Below are positions 18,301 to 26,228 of a stretch of DNA of 64,000 nucleotides, piece by piece. The notes beneath the pieces were generated by a model. It saw only the letters and a list, made by a program, of their open reading frames with translations. It had not been told where the DNA came from and searched no databases. Positions within the stretch are counted from its first letter, which is position 1; each line of letters starts with the position of its first letter. A program made the position numbers and the translations under genes. The stretch comes from an uncultured Microbacterium sp. (GTDB lineage: Bacteria; Actinomycetota; Actinomycetes; Actinomycetales; Microbacteriaceae), in NCBI GenBank assembly GCA_913774665.1, contig CAJYHN010000010.1:310001-374000 (forward strand), written 5' to 3'.

Positions 18301-19358
18301 GCGACGCGCGCGACGTGCGGGTCGTCGAGTTCGTCCCAGCGCGCGGGCAGGTCGATCACGGTCACGCCCTGCGCACCCTCGAGGCCGACGAGCGGGCTGT
18401 TCGCGGGGGTCTCGACGCCGTCCACGACGAGCACCACGTGCGGGGTCACTCCCCCACCCGGAGTGAATCGCGGACGCGTGGAGAGCTGCGGGGGCAGCAT
18501 GTCGACGAGCTCGTCGAGCGACGCCGAGATCATTCGCGCGGGGCCGAGCCGGTCCTGCACCCGCGACGACATCGCGTGCGGGAGCCACTTGGCCCAGTCC
18601 CACGCGGGCATCTGCGCGGGACCGGCGAGAATCGCGATGATGACGTCCTCGGGGTCGTGCAGGGTCGCGGCGGAGGCCACCAGCGAGCGCGCAAGACTGC
18701 GCACGGCGTCTTCGTCGGAGCCCACGAGCTCGATGCGCGAGTAGTCGCCGAGGGGGAATCCCAGCGGCAGATCGCGCTGCATCTCGTGGGTCAGCATGAA
18801 GCGGTGCGCGGCCGAGGCGGCCACCGGGTCGAGCTGGGCCAGGGGCGGGAGCTCGGGCGCCTCGAGGGTGAGGCTGAGCGGCTGGTCGGTGACGCCGATG
18901 CGGGCGAGGAGGAACGTCTCGTCGCCGGGCTGGCGCTCCCATACGCGCGAGCGCTCCTCGGCGATGAACGGCAGAGCGGCCGGGGCCGGCATGATCCACC
19001 CGCCGTGGCGGCGCTGCTTGCGCGCCGCAACGCGCACGGTGTCACGCAGGTCGGACAGGTAGGCGAGGTACTCGCGACGGTTGCCGAGCACCTGCGCATT
19101 GCGCTGGGCACGCTGACGCCACCCGTTGACCGCCACGAAACCGAGGGATGACAGCAGGAACATGCCGCCGATGAGGAAGCCCGTGGGCCCGCTGTTCGAG
19201 ATGGTCACCATCACGATGGCGCCCACGCTGCCGAGCATCGGCAGGAGGGAGGTCAGGATGCCGCTGCCCCCCTCGTTCGGCACGAGTTCGGGGGGCGGCT
19301 GGAGCACGATCCGCCCGTTGGGCAGGGACGGCGGGGCGATGCGCGGACCCGTGCTCAC
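15354..19358 (-). CDS. eccC: Type VII secretion ATPase EccC (FtsK/SpoIIIE family)
   Basis: 1334 aa from the GTG at 19358, which overlaps the FHA gene stop as GTGA. Two membrane segments lie near residues 28-75 (ILTSLLPMLGSVGAIVMVTI and FLIGGMFLLSSLGFVAV). Three FtsK/SpoIIIE ATPase modules follow, with Walker A sequences GATGSGKSE (~485), GSPLSGKST (~850) and GDSGMGKSS (~1135). Matching Walker B-like strands are LLVVVDEFSEL, VFLIIDGWSTL and FILIDDYDLV. EccC is the motor of ESX-type secretion; its last ATPase module normally binds the C-terminal YxxxD/E signal of WXG100 substrates. Here it is the third gene of a leftward operon with EccD-like and RDD-FHA genes. Confidence 0.95.
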   Translation of the reverse strand: MSTGPRIAPPSLPNGRIVLQPPPELVPNEGGSGILTSLLPMLGSVGAIVMVTISNSGPTGFLIGGMFLLSSLGFVAVNGWRQRAQRNAQVLGNRREYLAYLSDLRDTVRVAARKQRRHGGWIMPAPAALPFIAEERSRVWERQPGDETFLLARIGVTDQPLSLTLEAPELPPLAQLDPVAASAAHRFMLTHEMQRDLPLGFPLGDYSRIELVGSDEDAVRSLARSLVASAATLHDPEDVIIAILAGPAQMPAWDWAKWLPHAMSSRVQDRLGPARMISASLDELVDMLPPQLSTRPRFTPGGGVTPHVVLVVDGVETPANSPLVGLEGAQGVTVIDLPARWDELDDPHVARVALAEAPVVARGRRPESKPVVAPAEFIDGAGRAQTFIPDAMTIAEAEATARRLMPLRPAPMVVVDAPTTQGQLELTELLGLPDVRTVNFDQAWTRRLERDRLRVPIGQEPSGTPLILDLKESASQGMGPHGVMVGATGSGKSEVLRTLVLALAMTHSPEQLNFVLVDFKGGATFAGMAEMPHVSAVITNLGSELALVDRFQDALQGEVVRRQELLRAAGNFANVGEYETARLGGRSDLAPLPALLVVVDEFSELLTAKPEFVDSFLNIGRVGRSLHVHLLLASQRLEEGKLRGLDTYLSYRIGLRTFSAAESRTIIGTPDAYTLPQEPGVGFLKSDTENLVQFRAAYVSGRPKGNARLNVDDLESGSTGPARVEVFTALAQPDDEPVEENTDATPAALATPAADKRSTFQIAVDRMKDRGPEAHQVWLPPLADPAPLDELMPDLAEDPALGLVSRRWRDAGALTVPIGVVDIPLEQRRDHLTVSLGGAAGHVAIVGSPLSGKSTLARTLVSALALTGTPQEFQFFVLDFGGGGFTAMQKHPHISGVATRTEPEAVRRAIAEVEAVLDAREQYFRRNAVDSIETYRSRRRDGRLDDGFGDVFLIIDGWSTLRSEFEPLEARVQTIAARGLSFGVHVVVTANRWLEIRANLKDLIQTRLELRLGDPTDSDVDRKQAANVPVGQPGRGLAVSKLQMLTSVPRIDGSDDPSTIADGVADMIGKITNAWHGEPGPKLRLLPENISLDEVRALAEPGDRRMLLGIEEAQLSPFGIDPRVEPHLFVYGDSGMGKSSFLRGVAKEIQRLYTPAEAKIFVVDYRRALLGEIPDEYLGAYLTSHDLATGGMNDLSQYFSTRIPGPDVTPTQLRERSWWKGAEGFILIDDYDLVATSQGNPIAVLQPLLAQAGDLGLHVILTRRSGGASRAAYDPIIQRFTDLGVTGILLGGNPEEGALIGRVKPERAAPGRAQIVSREQGLLASQLVFAPPTH

Positions 19359-20362
19359 ACCGGACCTCCGATCAGACGACTCAGGGTGAAGACGCGTTCG
19401 CTGAGGCGCACGCGGGTGCCCTCCTCGAGCATGGTGCGCGAACCGGGGCGCAGCACATGGACGGTGCCGTCGTCGTCGATCAGCTCCGATCCGTTCGTGG
19501 ATCCGGCGTCGGTGACCCACGCGGTCTCGCCGTCGTGCTCGAGACGCAGGTGGGTCTTCGAGATGAGGCGGTCGGGGTCGTCGACCGAGATGAGCACGTC
19601 GTTCGGCTGATCCGCGACGGGAGCGCGACCGAAGTTGACGGCGGCGGGAAGCTCGAACTGTTCGCGCTGACCGGTGTCGAAGACGACGAGCAGTTGAGCG
19701 CGGCCGACGCCCGGGGTGCGCGGGGGAGCAGCCGGAGACGGGGCGACGGGCTCGGGGGCGATGGTCGGGGGCCGCTCACCCGCGACACCCGGCGCCTCGA
19801 TCGCGATGATGGGGGCGTCCCACGCCTGCGCGAGCGGAAGGGCCGCCGCCGACGAATCCATGCGCAGCGGCTCGCGGGCTGCGCCGGTGCGCTGGACGGT
19901 GGGCTCGGACAGACTGCGGGGCTCGTCGGCATCCGGAGTCTGCTTTCCGCGGGGCACGGACAGCAGGACCGTGCCCGCGGCGCGATCGGCCCAGGAGCGC
20001 CGACGGCCCGAGGTGTCGAACGCCGCCGAGGCGACGACGACCCACGCTCCGGCGAGGAGGACGAAGCCCCCCAATACCACGAGAAGACCCCGGACGAAGG
20101 CGCGGCCGGCACCCGGCACGACGGGCTCCTCGGCGCGCGCGGTGCGCAGCCCGAAGAGCAGGGCCCCCGGCGTGACGCCGCGTCGCGCCTGAAGGATCCA
20201 CAGGCCGAGCAGGGCCTCGGCGGCGACCGCCGCTCCCAGCACGGGGGAAGCGAGAAGGGATGCCACGCCCGAGGCGATGACCACGAGGGCCGCGTCGACA
20301 CTGAAGGCCCCTACGCGCACCCCCACTGTCGCGGGCGAGCCGAACGGCGTCAGCTGCGTCAT
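19355..20362 (-). CDS. RDD membrane domain - FHA domain fusion protein of the T7SS
   Basis: 335 aa from the ATG at 20362 (ATGA overlap with the EccD-like gene). The first ~150 residues are an RDD-like membrane part with three to four hydrophobic segments (VGAFSVDAALVVIASGVASLL, LLVVLGGFVLLAGAWVVVASA). A disordered Pro/Ala linker follows. Residues ~235-335 are a forkhead-associated domain: NFGRAP, DRLISKTHLRL and DAGSTNGSEL give the Gly-Arg, Ser-x-x-His and Thr-Asn-Gly phosphothreonine-binding residues. Overlap with both neighbours ties it to the EccC/EccD machinery. FHA domains bind pThr peptides, so it could link secretion to Ser/Thr kinase signalling; that role is inferred. Confidence 0.88.
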   Translation of the reverse strand: MTQLTPFGSPATVGVRVGAFSVDAALVVIASGVASLLASPVLGAAVAAEALLGLWILQARRGVTPGALLFGLRTARAEEPVVPGAGRAFVRGLLVVLGGFVLLAGAWVVVASAAFDTSGRRRSWADRAAGTVLLSVPRGKQTPDADEPRSLSEPTVQRTGAAREPLRMDSSAAALPLAQAWDAPIIAIEAPGVAGERPPTIAPEPVAPSPAAPPRTPGVGRAQLLVVFDTGQREQFELPAAVNFGRAPVADQPNDVLISVDDPDRLISKTHLRLEHDGETAWVTDAGSTNGSELIDDDGTVHVLRPGSRTMLEEGTRVRLSERVFTLSRLIGGPV

Positions 20363-21723
20363 GTCGCCATCATCGCACGCGCGATCTCCACCGCTCCGGC
20401 GGCGAGCATGCCCGCCGGAAGAGACAGCGCCGTGGCCAGCGCCTCGAAGATGTCGCCGGTGCGCGACCATCCCAGAGAACGCAATCCGCGACCGACCGGG
20501 ACGACCAGCAGGGCCGAGCCCAGACCGACCACCAGGAGGATGCCGGCGAAGACGACCAGCATGTCGGGAGAAACCCCCGGCAGCAACGCCATCAGCACGG
20601 CGACCACCACGGCGGCCGCCCCCAGCCGCTCCACCCACCGCAGGAACGGCACCGTGCTACGGCGGGAGCTGAGCAAGAGGGCGAGGACGACGGTCGCTGC
20701 CAGAGCGATGCGCCCGCCCAGGACGACCGGGTTGTCGGTGTCGAAGCTCGGCAGCGCTGTGAACGCGCTGGCGGCCCCCGCGGAGATCAGCAGGACGACC
20801 CCGATCGTGAGGCGGGCGGTCGAGCGTTCGACCAGCGCGTCGGCGTCGTCGGCTTCGATGGTGCGGACCTCGTCGGGGAGGTTCTGGCGCACCGTCCAGC
20901 GCGTGCTCTGGAAGCGGCCGTAGTCGATGAAGGTGCCGGGGGCCACGTCGACGAGGCTCGACTGCAGCACGCGCTGCGCCACCGGGACCAGACCGAGGGT
21001 CACGGCGGCCGGGGCCGAGGGGTCGAGGTGCAGCAGCAGCGAGAGGCCCCAGACGGCGGCCAGAACGGCGAGGACGATCGTCGCCGTGCGACTCTGCGCC
21101 CGCAAGGTCTCGGTGGCGCCGAGCACGCCGACGACGCCGGCGACGACGGCCCCCGACAGCAGACCCGTGAAGATCGCGACGAGCGGGGCGGAGGCGGGGA
21201 GGCCGGGGACGACCGCGACACCGCCGCCGAAAGCGAGACCGATCACCCCCACCACGGGAGCGAGGATCGGCGTGCGTGAACGGGCGCGCAGCGCGAACAC
21301 CGCGCCCGCGGACAGAGCGGCCAGGAGCGCCAGGACCGCGACGGGCCCACGCACAGAGGCAGGAAGGCCGTCGCCTCCGACAAGACGGAGGAGGGCCAGG
21401 ATGCCGCCGCCCGCGGCGAGCACCCACCACGCGGCCGAGACGCGCATCGCGCTCGGCGCCGCAGCGGCGCGGGCGACAGCGTCGGGAAGAGAGGCGCCGG
21501 GGTCGACCAGCACGAGGACGACTCCGTCTTCGAGGGCGGTCATCGCCGTCGACCGGTCGATCTCGCGGCCCGAGATCCCCACGACGCGGGTGCCGCGGGC
21601 GGTGTCGGAACCGGCCGCGCGCAGGACGTCATCGACGCGGGCACGGAGAGGAACGACCAGGTCGAACCGGGATTCGCCATCGATGAGCGCCACACGACGC
21701 CCCTGCATCACCTCTGCGCTCAA
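20359..21723 (-). CDS. EccD-like type VII secretion membrane protein (paralogue 1)
   Basis: 454 aa if started at TTG 21723, which has AGGGGG just upstream; GTG 21711 and ATG 21708 are alternatives. An N-terminal ~75-residue segment (RRVALIDGESRFDLVVPL ... EDGVVLVLVDPG) fits the ubiquitin/YukD-like fold of EccD. Eleven hydrophobic segments follow, from SAAWWVLAAGGGILALL to the last at FEALATALSLPAGMLAAG. This is the EccD layout. It heads the leftward operon and overlaps the RDD-FHA gene. A second EccD is encoded at 26590-27924, so this locus has two different EccD subunits. Confidence 0.85.
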   Translation of the reverse strand: MSAEVMQGRRVALIDGESRFDLVVPLRARVDDVLRAAGSDTARGTRVVGISGREIDRSTAMTALEDGVVLVLVDPGASLPDAVARAAAAPSAMRVSAAWWVLAAGGGILALLRLVGGDGLPASVRGPVAVLALLAALSAGAVFALRARSRTPILAPVVGVIGLAFGGGVAVVPGLPASAPLVAIFTGLLSGAVVAGVVGVLGATETLRAQSRTATIVLAVLAAVWGLSLLLHLDPSAPAAVTLGLVPVAQRVLQSSLVDVAPGTFIDYGRFQSTRWTVRQNLPDEVRTIEADDADALVERSTARLTIGVVLLISAGAASAFTALPSFDTDNPVVLGGRIALAATVVLALLLSSRRSTVPFLRWVERLGAAAVVVAVLMALLPGVSPDMLVVFAGILLVVGLGSALLVVPVGRGLRSLGWSRTGDIFEALATALSLPAGMLAAGAVEIARAMMAT

Positions 21724-21825
21724 CGGTCCCCCTCGTTCTCGCGCTCTCCGGCCCACGGGCCGCAACCGCACCAGCGTATCCGTCCGTGCGCAGCCATGTT
21801 CGCCTTTCCACGGTTCACCGGGGAT

Positions 21826-21849
21826 AAAGATGAGAGTTTTGTCATCTTT
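21826..21849. promoter_or_regulatory. AT-rich inverted repeat in divergent T7SS promoter region
   Basis: AAAGATGA and its exact reverse complement TCATCTTT flank the 8-base spacer GAGTTTTG. It is the most AT-rich patch of the 290-bp divergent region and lies about 100 bases before the EccD-like start and 165 before the first WXG100 gene. It is a candidate operator for a regulator controlling both transcripts; no regulator gene is adjacent. Confidence 0.45.
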
Positions 21850-21866
21850 TAAATTGGGCAAGAGGC

Positions 21867-21895
21867 TTGAACCGGGGGGATGCTTTACGTAAGTT
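21867..21895 (+). promoter_or_regulatory. Candidate promoter for the WXG100 transcript
   Basis: TTGAAC (21867-21872) and TAAGTT (21890-21895) are separated by 17 bases, a plausible housekeeping -35/-10 pair. It lies about 120 bases before the first WXG100 start and just beyond the inverted repeat. Sequence resemblance only. Confidence 0.3.
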
Positions 21896-22013
21896 CGAAG
21901 TCCGGTGGGGGGCTCCGGTTCCTCCATCGACGCCGTGCGCGGGTCATCAATCCCCGTGCGCTTATTCGATCCGCAACGCCCGGGCGCGCCCGGAGGAACA
22001 TCGAGGAGACACA

Positions 22014-22325
22014 GTGGCAGATCTCATCGCAGCCCAGGAGGGTGCGCTTCGTCGAGGGGCCGAAGCGGTCAACACCGCGAAGTCGGGCATCGACGAGCAG
22101 GTGCGCAAGGTTCGCACCGAGCTCGACCAGGTGGCCGGTTTCTGGACCGGCGCCGCAGCTGGCTCGTACACGCAGCTCATGCAGCGGTGGAACGAAGAGA
22201 CCACCAAGCTCAACAACGTGCTCGTCACGCTCGAGGACGCCCTCCGCGGCACCGAGCGCGACCAGGCCGCGTCCGAAGAGTCGCACCAGCAGACCATCGG
22301 CAACCTGGGCTCCCTGCTCGGCTGA
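22014..22325 (+). CDS. WXG100 family type VII secretion protein (pair 1, first member)
   Basis: 103 aa from the GTG at 22014, with GAGGAG at 22003-22008. The helix-turn-helix hairpin carries the WTG motif (GFWTGAAAGSY) in the middle. The C-terminus ends NLGSLLG and lacks a YxxxD/E signal. It is clearly paralogous to the protein at 25908-26228: both share EGAL-RG, a LLV/I-TL stretch and the T-GLG/NLG ending. It should form a heterodimer with the next gene product and be exported by the EccC machinery. Gap to the partner is 29 bases. Confidence 0.93.
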   Translation: MADLIAAQEGALRRGAEAVNTAKSGIDEQVRKVRTELDQVAGFWTGAAAGSYTQLMQRWNEETTKLNNVLVTLEDALRGTERDQAASEESHQQTIGNLGSLLG

Positions 22326-22354
22326 CCCCGCTCGACACGAAAGAAGGAACTCTC

Positions 22355-22642
22355 ATGCAGTCCATGTCCGTTCGTCCCGAGCAGGTCATCGCGCTCTCGG
22401 GTCAGATCCGCAACGGTGCCTCCGGCATCCGCACCCGCCTCGACGAGCTCGAGTCGCAGGTCAACGCCCTCCGCTCCTCGTGGGACGGTGACGCGCAGAC
22501 CGCTTACGACCAGGCTCAGGCCCAGTGGACCCAGTCCATCACCCGCCTGAACGAGCTCCTGCAGCAGATCGCCGGCAAGACCGACGAGATCGCCCAGGGC
22601 TACACCTCGACCGACAAGTCCGCCGCCGGCCGCTTCGTCTGA
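22355..22642 (+). CDS. WXG100 family protein with YxxxD signal (pair 1, second member)
   Basis: 95 aa from the ATG at 22355, preceded by AGAAGGA. The WDG turn (SSWDGDAQTAYDQ) and the C-terminal YTSTD, followed by KSAAGRFV, give both hallmarks of an exported EsxB-like partner; the YxxxD/E motif is the established general T7SS signal. It is paralogous to the 26225-26512 protein. The probable role is to carry the co-folded pair to EccC. Two hairpins after the stop could reduce transcription into the downstream genes and keep the pair abundant. Confidence 0.93.
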   Translation: MQSMSVRPEQVIALSGQIRNGASGIRTRLDELESQVNALRSSWDGDAQTAYDQAQAQWTQSITRLNELLQQIAGKTDEIAQGYTSTDKSAAGRFV

Positions 22643-22650
22643 GTCGCCAC

Positions 22651-22702
22651 GAGCCGGCGGTCGCTGAGGCGGCCGCCGGCTCTTGCGGCCCCTTCGGGCC
22701 GC
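22651..22702 (+). terminator. Double hairpin after WXG100 pair 1 (terminator or attenuator)
   Basis: GAGCCGGCGG pairs with CCGCCGGCTC (22651-22682), and GCGGCCC-CTTC-GGGCCGC (22685-22702) follows immediately. There is no U-tract. The position between an abundant substrate pair and co-directional downstream genes suggests partial read-through. Confidence 0.55.
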
Positions 22703-22771
22703 CCCGAGATTTCGCGGCGACACCGCCGCCGCAAAAGCTGCTGTCTTGATCGCGAAGAAACGAGTGATCCC

Positions 22772-23170
22772 GTGTCCAACTTCATCCGCCTCGACGACGA
22801 CCTCACGACCTTCAACATCTCTCTCCTGACTCAGGGACCCGAGGAAATCCCGAACAGGCAGCAGATCGTGGTCGTCGACGGCAACTCGACGGAGGAAGCC
22901 GCGACTGCGTTCACCGACCACTTGAAGCAGCGAGCGGAGGAACTCGCTACGGAAGTCGATAAAGTTCGGATGCTCGTCGCGAAGCACGCCGAAGACCTGC
23001 GCAGCGCCGTCGAAGCGCTGCAAGAAACGGACTCCATCAACTCGACGCAGGCGGACCAGGCTCTCGCGATCATCGACGCCGCATCAGAGGCGCCGTCCTC
23101 GGGCAGCGCGACGAATGGCGCGTCCGGCGGCGCGGCGGCAGTTCGAGCCGCTTTGGGAATTCCGCAGTGA
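22772..23170 (+). CDS. Orphan 132-aa protein inside the T7SS locus
   Basis: 132 aa from a GTG at 22772; no strong Shine-Dalgarno. I do not recognise a family. Residues ~1-35 contain two predicted strands (NFIRLDDDLTTFNISLL and QQIVVVDG). Residues ~40-100 are a long amphipathic helix (TDHLKQRAEELATEVDKV ... ALQETDSINSTQADQAL), and the last ~30 residues are a Ser/Gly/Ala-rich flexible tail. There is no signal peptide, WXG turn or YxxxD motif. The stop overlaps the mycosin start (TGATG), so it is translationally coupled to that gene. It could be a chaperone, regulator or substrate of this system; none can be chosen from sequence. Confidence 0.8.
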   Translation: MSNFIRLDDDLTTFNISLLTQGPEEIPNRQQIVVVDGNSTEEAATAFTDHLKQRAEELATEVDKVRMLVAKHAEDLRSAVEALQETDSINSTQADQALAIIDAASEAPSSGSATNGASGGAAAVRAALGIPQ

Positions 23171-24459
23171 TGCGCCGTGGAAGCCACCGATTCGGCCTCT
23201 TCGCCACCGCGACGGTCGCTCTCGCCGTCGCGTTCGCGGCGGTCCCCAGCGTGGCCCAGGCGGCCAGCGGAAACACGATGGATTCCTGGTGGCAGCGTTA
23301 TGGCGTCGATTCTGCGCATTCGGCTGGAATGACGGGCGCCGGGGTGAAGGTTGCGGTGATCGACGAGCAGATAAACCCGGACCTTCCCGTCTTCGCCGGC
23401 CGCGATCTCTCGGTCTCCTCCACACAGCTCTGCAAGACTCCGACGAACCCCGTGTCGAGCGAAGCCACTAAGAGTTCTCTCCACGGAACCGCCATGGCGG
23501 CTCTCATCATCGGCAATGGTGAGGGGGGCGGATCGGTTCGAGGTATCGCCCCTGACGCGAAAGTGACCTTCTACGGCTATGGCGCCGACGACGGCGGGCC
23601 GGTGTGCGACCCGGACACCGCGGACGACATCTCGGTCTTCGGCTACGCGATCAAGACCGCGGTCGACGACGGCGCCAAGATCATCACGACATCCGTCGGC
23701 GCGACCGCGTATGCCAATGACGGTCCGGTCATCGCCTATGCCTTGGCCCGCGGAGTCGCCATCGTCGCAGCAACGCCCAACCCGAGCCAGGGGCTCGTCG
23801 ATTACAAGAAGGGCTACGACGCGATGAATGGGGTCGTCGGCGCGACGGCCATCGATGAGAACGGCAATCTCCAGTCAGAGGAGGGGAAACCTCTCGCGTT
23901 GCCACAGACCACAGTGGTCGCCGCGGGGTTCAACCTTCCCTCCGTAGGCGTCGTCGGCGACTGGGATGGCACTGCCCCCCGCACGGGGTCGTCGAACTCG
24001 GCCCCGATTGTCGCCGCCATGCTCGCCCTAGCCGCACAGAAGTACCCCGGGGCCACGGGTAATCAGCTCGTTCATTCCTTGATCGCGACGACCAACGGGC
24101 AAGTGAAGGAGCCGGTGCTCTCCAGCGACGGCTTCGGTTACGGCGCAGCCTGGCTGCCCACTCTTCTCGAGAATGATCCGTCGTCCTACCCTGATGACAC
24201 GCCGCTCGTGGGGAAAGCCGCCGGCTTCCCCACGCCCGAGCAGATCTCTACGGCACGCACGGACGGCTTCGTTCCCGTCACGCGGGGGAGAAGTTTCGAC
24301 GACGCTGCAGGACAAACGCCGCAACCGGGGTTCGATCTCTCCTCCGCGATCGTCTGGATCGTCGCGGCCCTCGTCGGTCTTGTCGTCCTCGCCGCCGTGA
24401 TCACCGTCATCATCATCGTCGTTCAGCGCCGAAAGGCCCGGAAGGGAGTCGCGTCATGA
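23170..24459 (+). CDS. mycP: Mycosin-like subtilase of the T7SS (MycP paralogue 1)
   Basis: 429 aa from ATG 23170; a GTG immediately upstream is equally possible. A signal peptide (ATATVALAVAFAAVPSVAQA) leads to an S8 catalytic domain. The triad is Asp65 (VAVIDEQ), His105 (LHGTAMA) and Ser275 (GSSNSAP), with an Asn in AATPNPS as oxyanion residue. A single C-terminal membrane helix (IVWIVAALVGLVVLAAVI) and basic tail anchor it with the protease outside, as in mycosins. The Asp motif DEQ and Ser motif GSS deviate from the usual DTG and GTS. MycP normally stabilises the ESX complex and trims substrates. Overlaps both neighbours by 1-4 bases. Confidence 0.9.
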   Translation: MRRGSHRFGLFATATVALAVAFAAVPSVAQAASGNTMDSWWQRYGVDSAHSAGMTGAGVKVAVIDEQINPDLPVFAGRDLSVSSTQLCKTPTNPVSSEATKSSLHGTAMAALIIGNGEGGGSVRGIAPDAKVTFYGYGADDGGPVCDPDTADDISVFGYAIKTAVDDGAKIITTSVGATAYANDGPVIAYALARGVAIVAATPNPSQGLVDYKKGYDAMNGVVGATAIDENGNLQSEEGKPLALPQTTVVAAGFNLPSVGVVGDWDGTAPRTGSSNSAPIVAAMLALAAQKYPGATGNQLVHSLIATTNGQVKEPVLSSDGFGYGAAWLPTLLENDPSSYPDDTPLVGKAAGFPTPEQISTARTDGFVPVTRGRSFDDAAGQTPQPGFDLSSAIVWIVAALVGLVVLAAVITVIIIVVQRRKARKGVAS

Positions 24460-25862
24460 CTGGTCCTTGGGAGCAGCGCCTCACTAATTTCGCAGAGGGC
24501 GGGGTGCCGTGGGACGTACCCCACCGTTACGAGTTGGAGAGCGGTCTCGAGTCTCTCCTGCAGGTCGTACAGAAGGTGGCGAGTGATCCCGGTCTGATTG
24601 GTCAGAGCGGAGACGCGGCGAAGGCAGCCATCAGCGCCACCGCCGCCGGAGTGGCCCGGCAGATCGACTACGTGAAGTCTCACCTCCCCTCTCGGCTTGA
24701 CCAAGCCAACGATGTTCGTTCCCGCGCGAGAAACGAGCTCTCTTCGCTTCCGGCGGGGGGCATGTCCGAGACCCAGGAGAACGTCGTGCGCGGCGCGGCC
24801 GTGGGAACGACGTTCCTCCTGGGTCCCCTCTCGTTTCTCGCGGGCGAGGGCGCAGTCGGAGTGATCAACAATTACCTCGCTTCACAGCGTGAACAGGCCG
24901 CTCAGGAAATTCTGCGCAAGTACGCCGACGAGATGGATTCGGTCGCTGTGGCGCGCCCACCGGTATTCGACGCCGACTTCTGGGACGACGACGACACCGG
25001 CGAGCAGCCGCATCCTTCGAGCTGGCCCGCGGACGACGGAAGCGGCGGGCGGTCTGGTGGACGCAGCTTCGAGAAGTACCCCGATTGGGACGCCGCCCCA
25101 GGGATCCCGTCCCCCGGCGGGGGTCTCGGAAGCGGCTCATCACAGCCGGAATATCACACGCTGCCCCAGCCTCACGTCATCGGCCCCCGCCCTGACGGTC
25201 CGATCCACGGCGACGTCCCCATCATCGACCTCGACAACATCAAGCCCGAGCCCACTCCGGACGGCTCCATCATCGGCACTCCGACCCTGCCCGGGGCCAT
25301 CCCCTCGGCGCCCGGAGGAGGCCTTCTCGGGGGTTCCGGTGGCGCGGGGGCAGGCATCGGCTCCGGTCTCGGCGCGGGTCTGATCGCCGGCGGTGGCGGT
25401 GCGGCCGCACTCGGCAGCATTGCGCGTGGCGCGGGTGCTCCGGGCGGCAGCCTGTTCAGCGGCGCCGGAGGAACGGCGACTTCCGGTGCCGCAGGTCGCT
25501 CGGGTGGCCTGCTCGGTAAGACCGCCGCCGCCGGATCTGGTCTCGGTACTCGGGGCGTCGGCGGAATGGGCGGCGCTGCCGGAGGCGGCGCGCCCGCACA
25601 ATCGACGGCGAAGGGTGCCGGCATGCGAGCCGGTGGCGTCGGTGGTGGAGGCTCGGCGGGCGGCGCAGCCGCTGGCGGTGGGGCTCGCGGAGCGGGTGCC
25701 GGCAGCCGTGGCATCGGCGGAATGGGCGGGCCCGGCTCTCGCTCAGACCGTCGTGACGACGCATCCCGTGGGCTCGGCGGTCCCATCGCTCCTCGCCTGG
25801 AAGACGATGAAGAGATCGGCCCCCGCTCCGAGAACGCCCAGGCCGGCGGACGCGACGAGTGA
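24456..25862 (+). CDS. Gly/Pro-rich orphan protein, possible T7SS effector or scaffold
   Basis: 468 aa, ATGA overlap with mycosin 1. Residues ~1-105 are helical (YELESGLESLLQVVQKV, AKAAISATAAGVARQIDY) and resemble the amphipathic start of large WXG/PPE-like substrates, without a WXG turn. A hydrophobic segment (AVGTTFLLGPLSFLAGEGAVG) spans ~112-137. An acidic patch (DFWDDDDTGE) follows, then ~250 residues dominated by Gly, Ala, Pro and Ser, with GGMGG-type repeats. The tail is charged (RLEDDEEIG). No signal peptide and no YxxxD/E motif were found. No family recognised; its place between mycosin 1 and WXG100 pair 2 suggests an exported or envelope partner of this system. Confidence 0.8.
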   Translation: MTGPWEQRLTNFAEGGVPWDVPHRYELESGLESLLQVVQKVASDPGLIGQSGDAAKAAISATAAGVARQIDYVKSHLPSRLDQANDVRSRARNELSSLPAGGMSETQENVVRGAAVGTTFLLGPLSFLAGEGAVGVINNYLASQREQAAQEILRKYADEMDSVAVARPPVFDADFWDDDDTGEQPHPSSWPADDGSGGRSGGRSFEKYPDWDAAPGIPSPGGGLGSGSSQPEYHTLPQPHVIGPRPDGPIHGDVPIIDLDNIKPEPTPDGSIIGTPTLPGAIPSAPGGGLLGGSGGAGAGIGSGLGAGLIAGGGGAAALGSIARGAGAPGGSLFSGAGGTATSGAAGRSGGLLGKTAAAGSGLGTRGVGGMGGAAGGGAPAQSTAKGAGMRAGGVGGGGSAGGAAAGGGARGAGAGSRGIGGMGGPGSRSDRRDDASRGLGGPIAPRLEDDEEIGPRSENAQAGGRDE

Positions 25863-25907
25863 TCCGACTTATCGACCCAGTGAACGGTTCCGACAGGAGA
25901 AGACGAC

Positions 25908-26228
25908 ATGTCTGACCGCATTTCCGCGGAAGAGGGAGCCCTTGCCCGGGGCTCCGAGGTGGTGAACGGCGCTCACGCCGACATCGCCGACAGCACCAGG
26001 CGGGTGCTCGCGGAACTCGACGAGTTGCGCGGCAACTGGTCGGGCGACGCAGCAAGCTCCTACGGCGTCCTCGTCGAGGAGTGGACGGCGGGAGCGCGGA
26101 AGCTGAACGACGTGCTCATCACCCTCAGCGCCGCGCTTCAGGCCACGGCCCGCGACCAAGAAGCCGTCGAAGAAGTACACCGCACGACCATCCATGGTCT
26201 CGGAACGATGCTGGGAGGCCAGTCATGA
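25908..26228 (+). CDS. WXG100 family type VII secretion protein (pair 2, first member)
   Basis: 106 aa with the WSG turn in GNWSGDAASSYGVLVEEW. Closely parallels the pair 1 first member in the EGALARG start, LNDVLITLSAAL and the HRTTIHGLGTMLGG end, and likewise lacks YxxxD/E. GACAGGAGAA precedes the ATG. The stop overlaps the next start as ATGA, tighter coupling than in pair 1. Expected to heterodimerise with the next product. Confidence 0.93.
   Translation: MSDRISAEEGALARGSEVVNGAHADIADSTRRVLAELDELRGNWSGDAASSYGVLVEEWTAGARKLNDVLITLSAALQATARDQEAVEEVHRTTIHGLGTMLGGQS

Noticed and set aside
22643-22771. Small coding gene between WXG100 pair 1 and the orphan gene
   Set aside because: The interval is taken up by two strong hairpins and no frame with start and ribosome-binding site fits.
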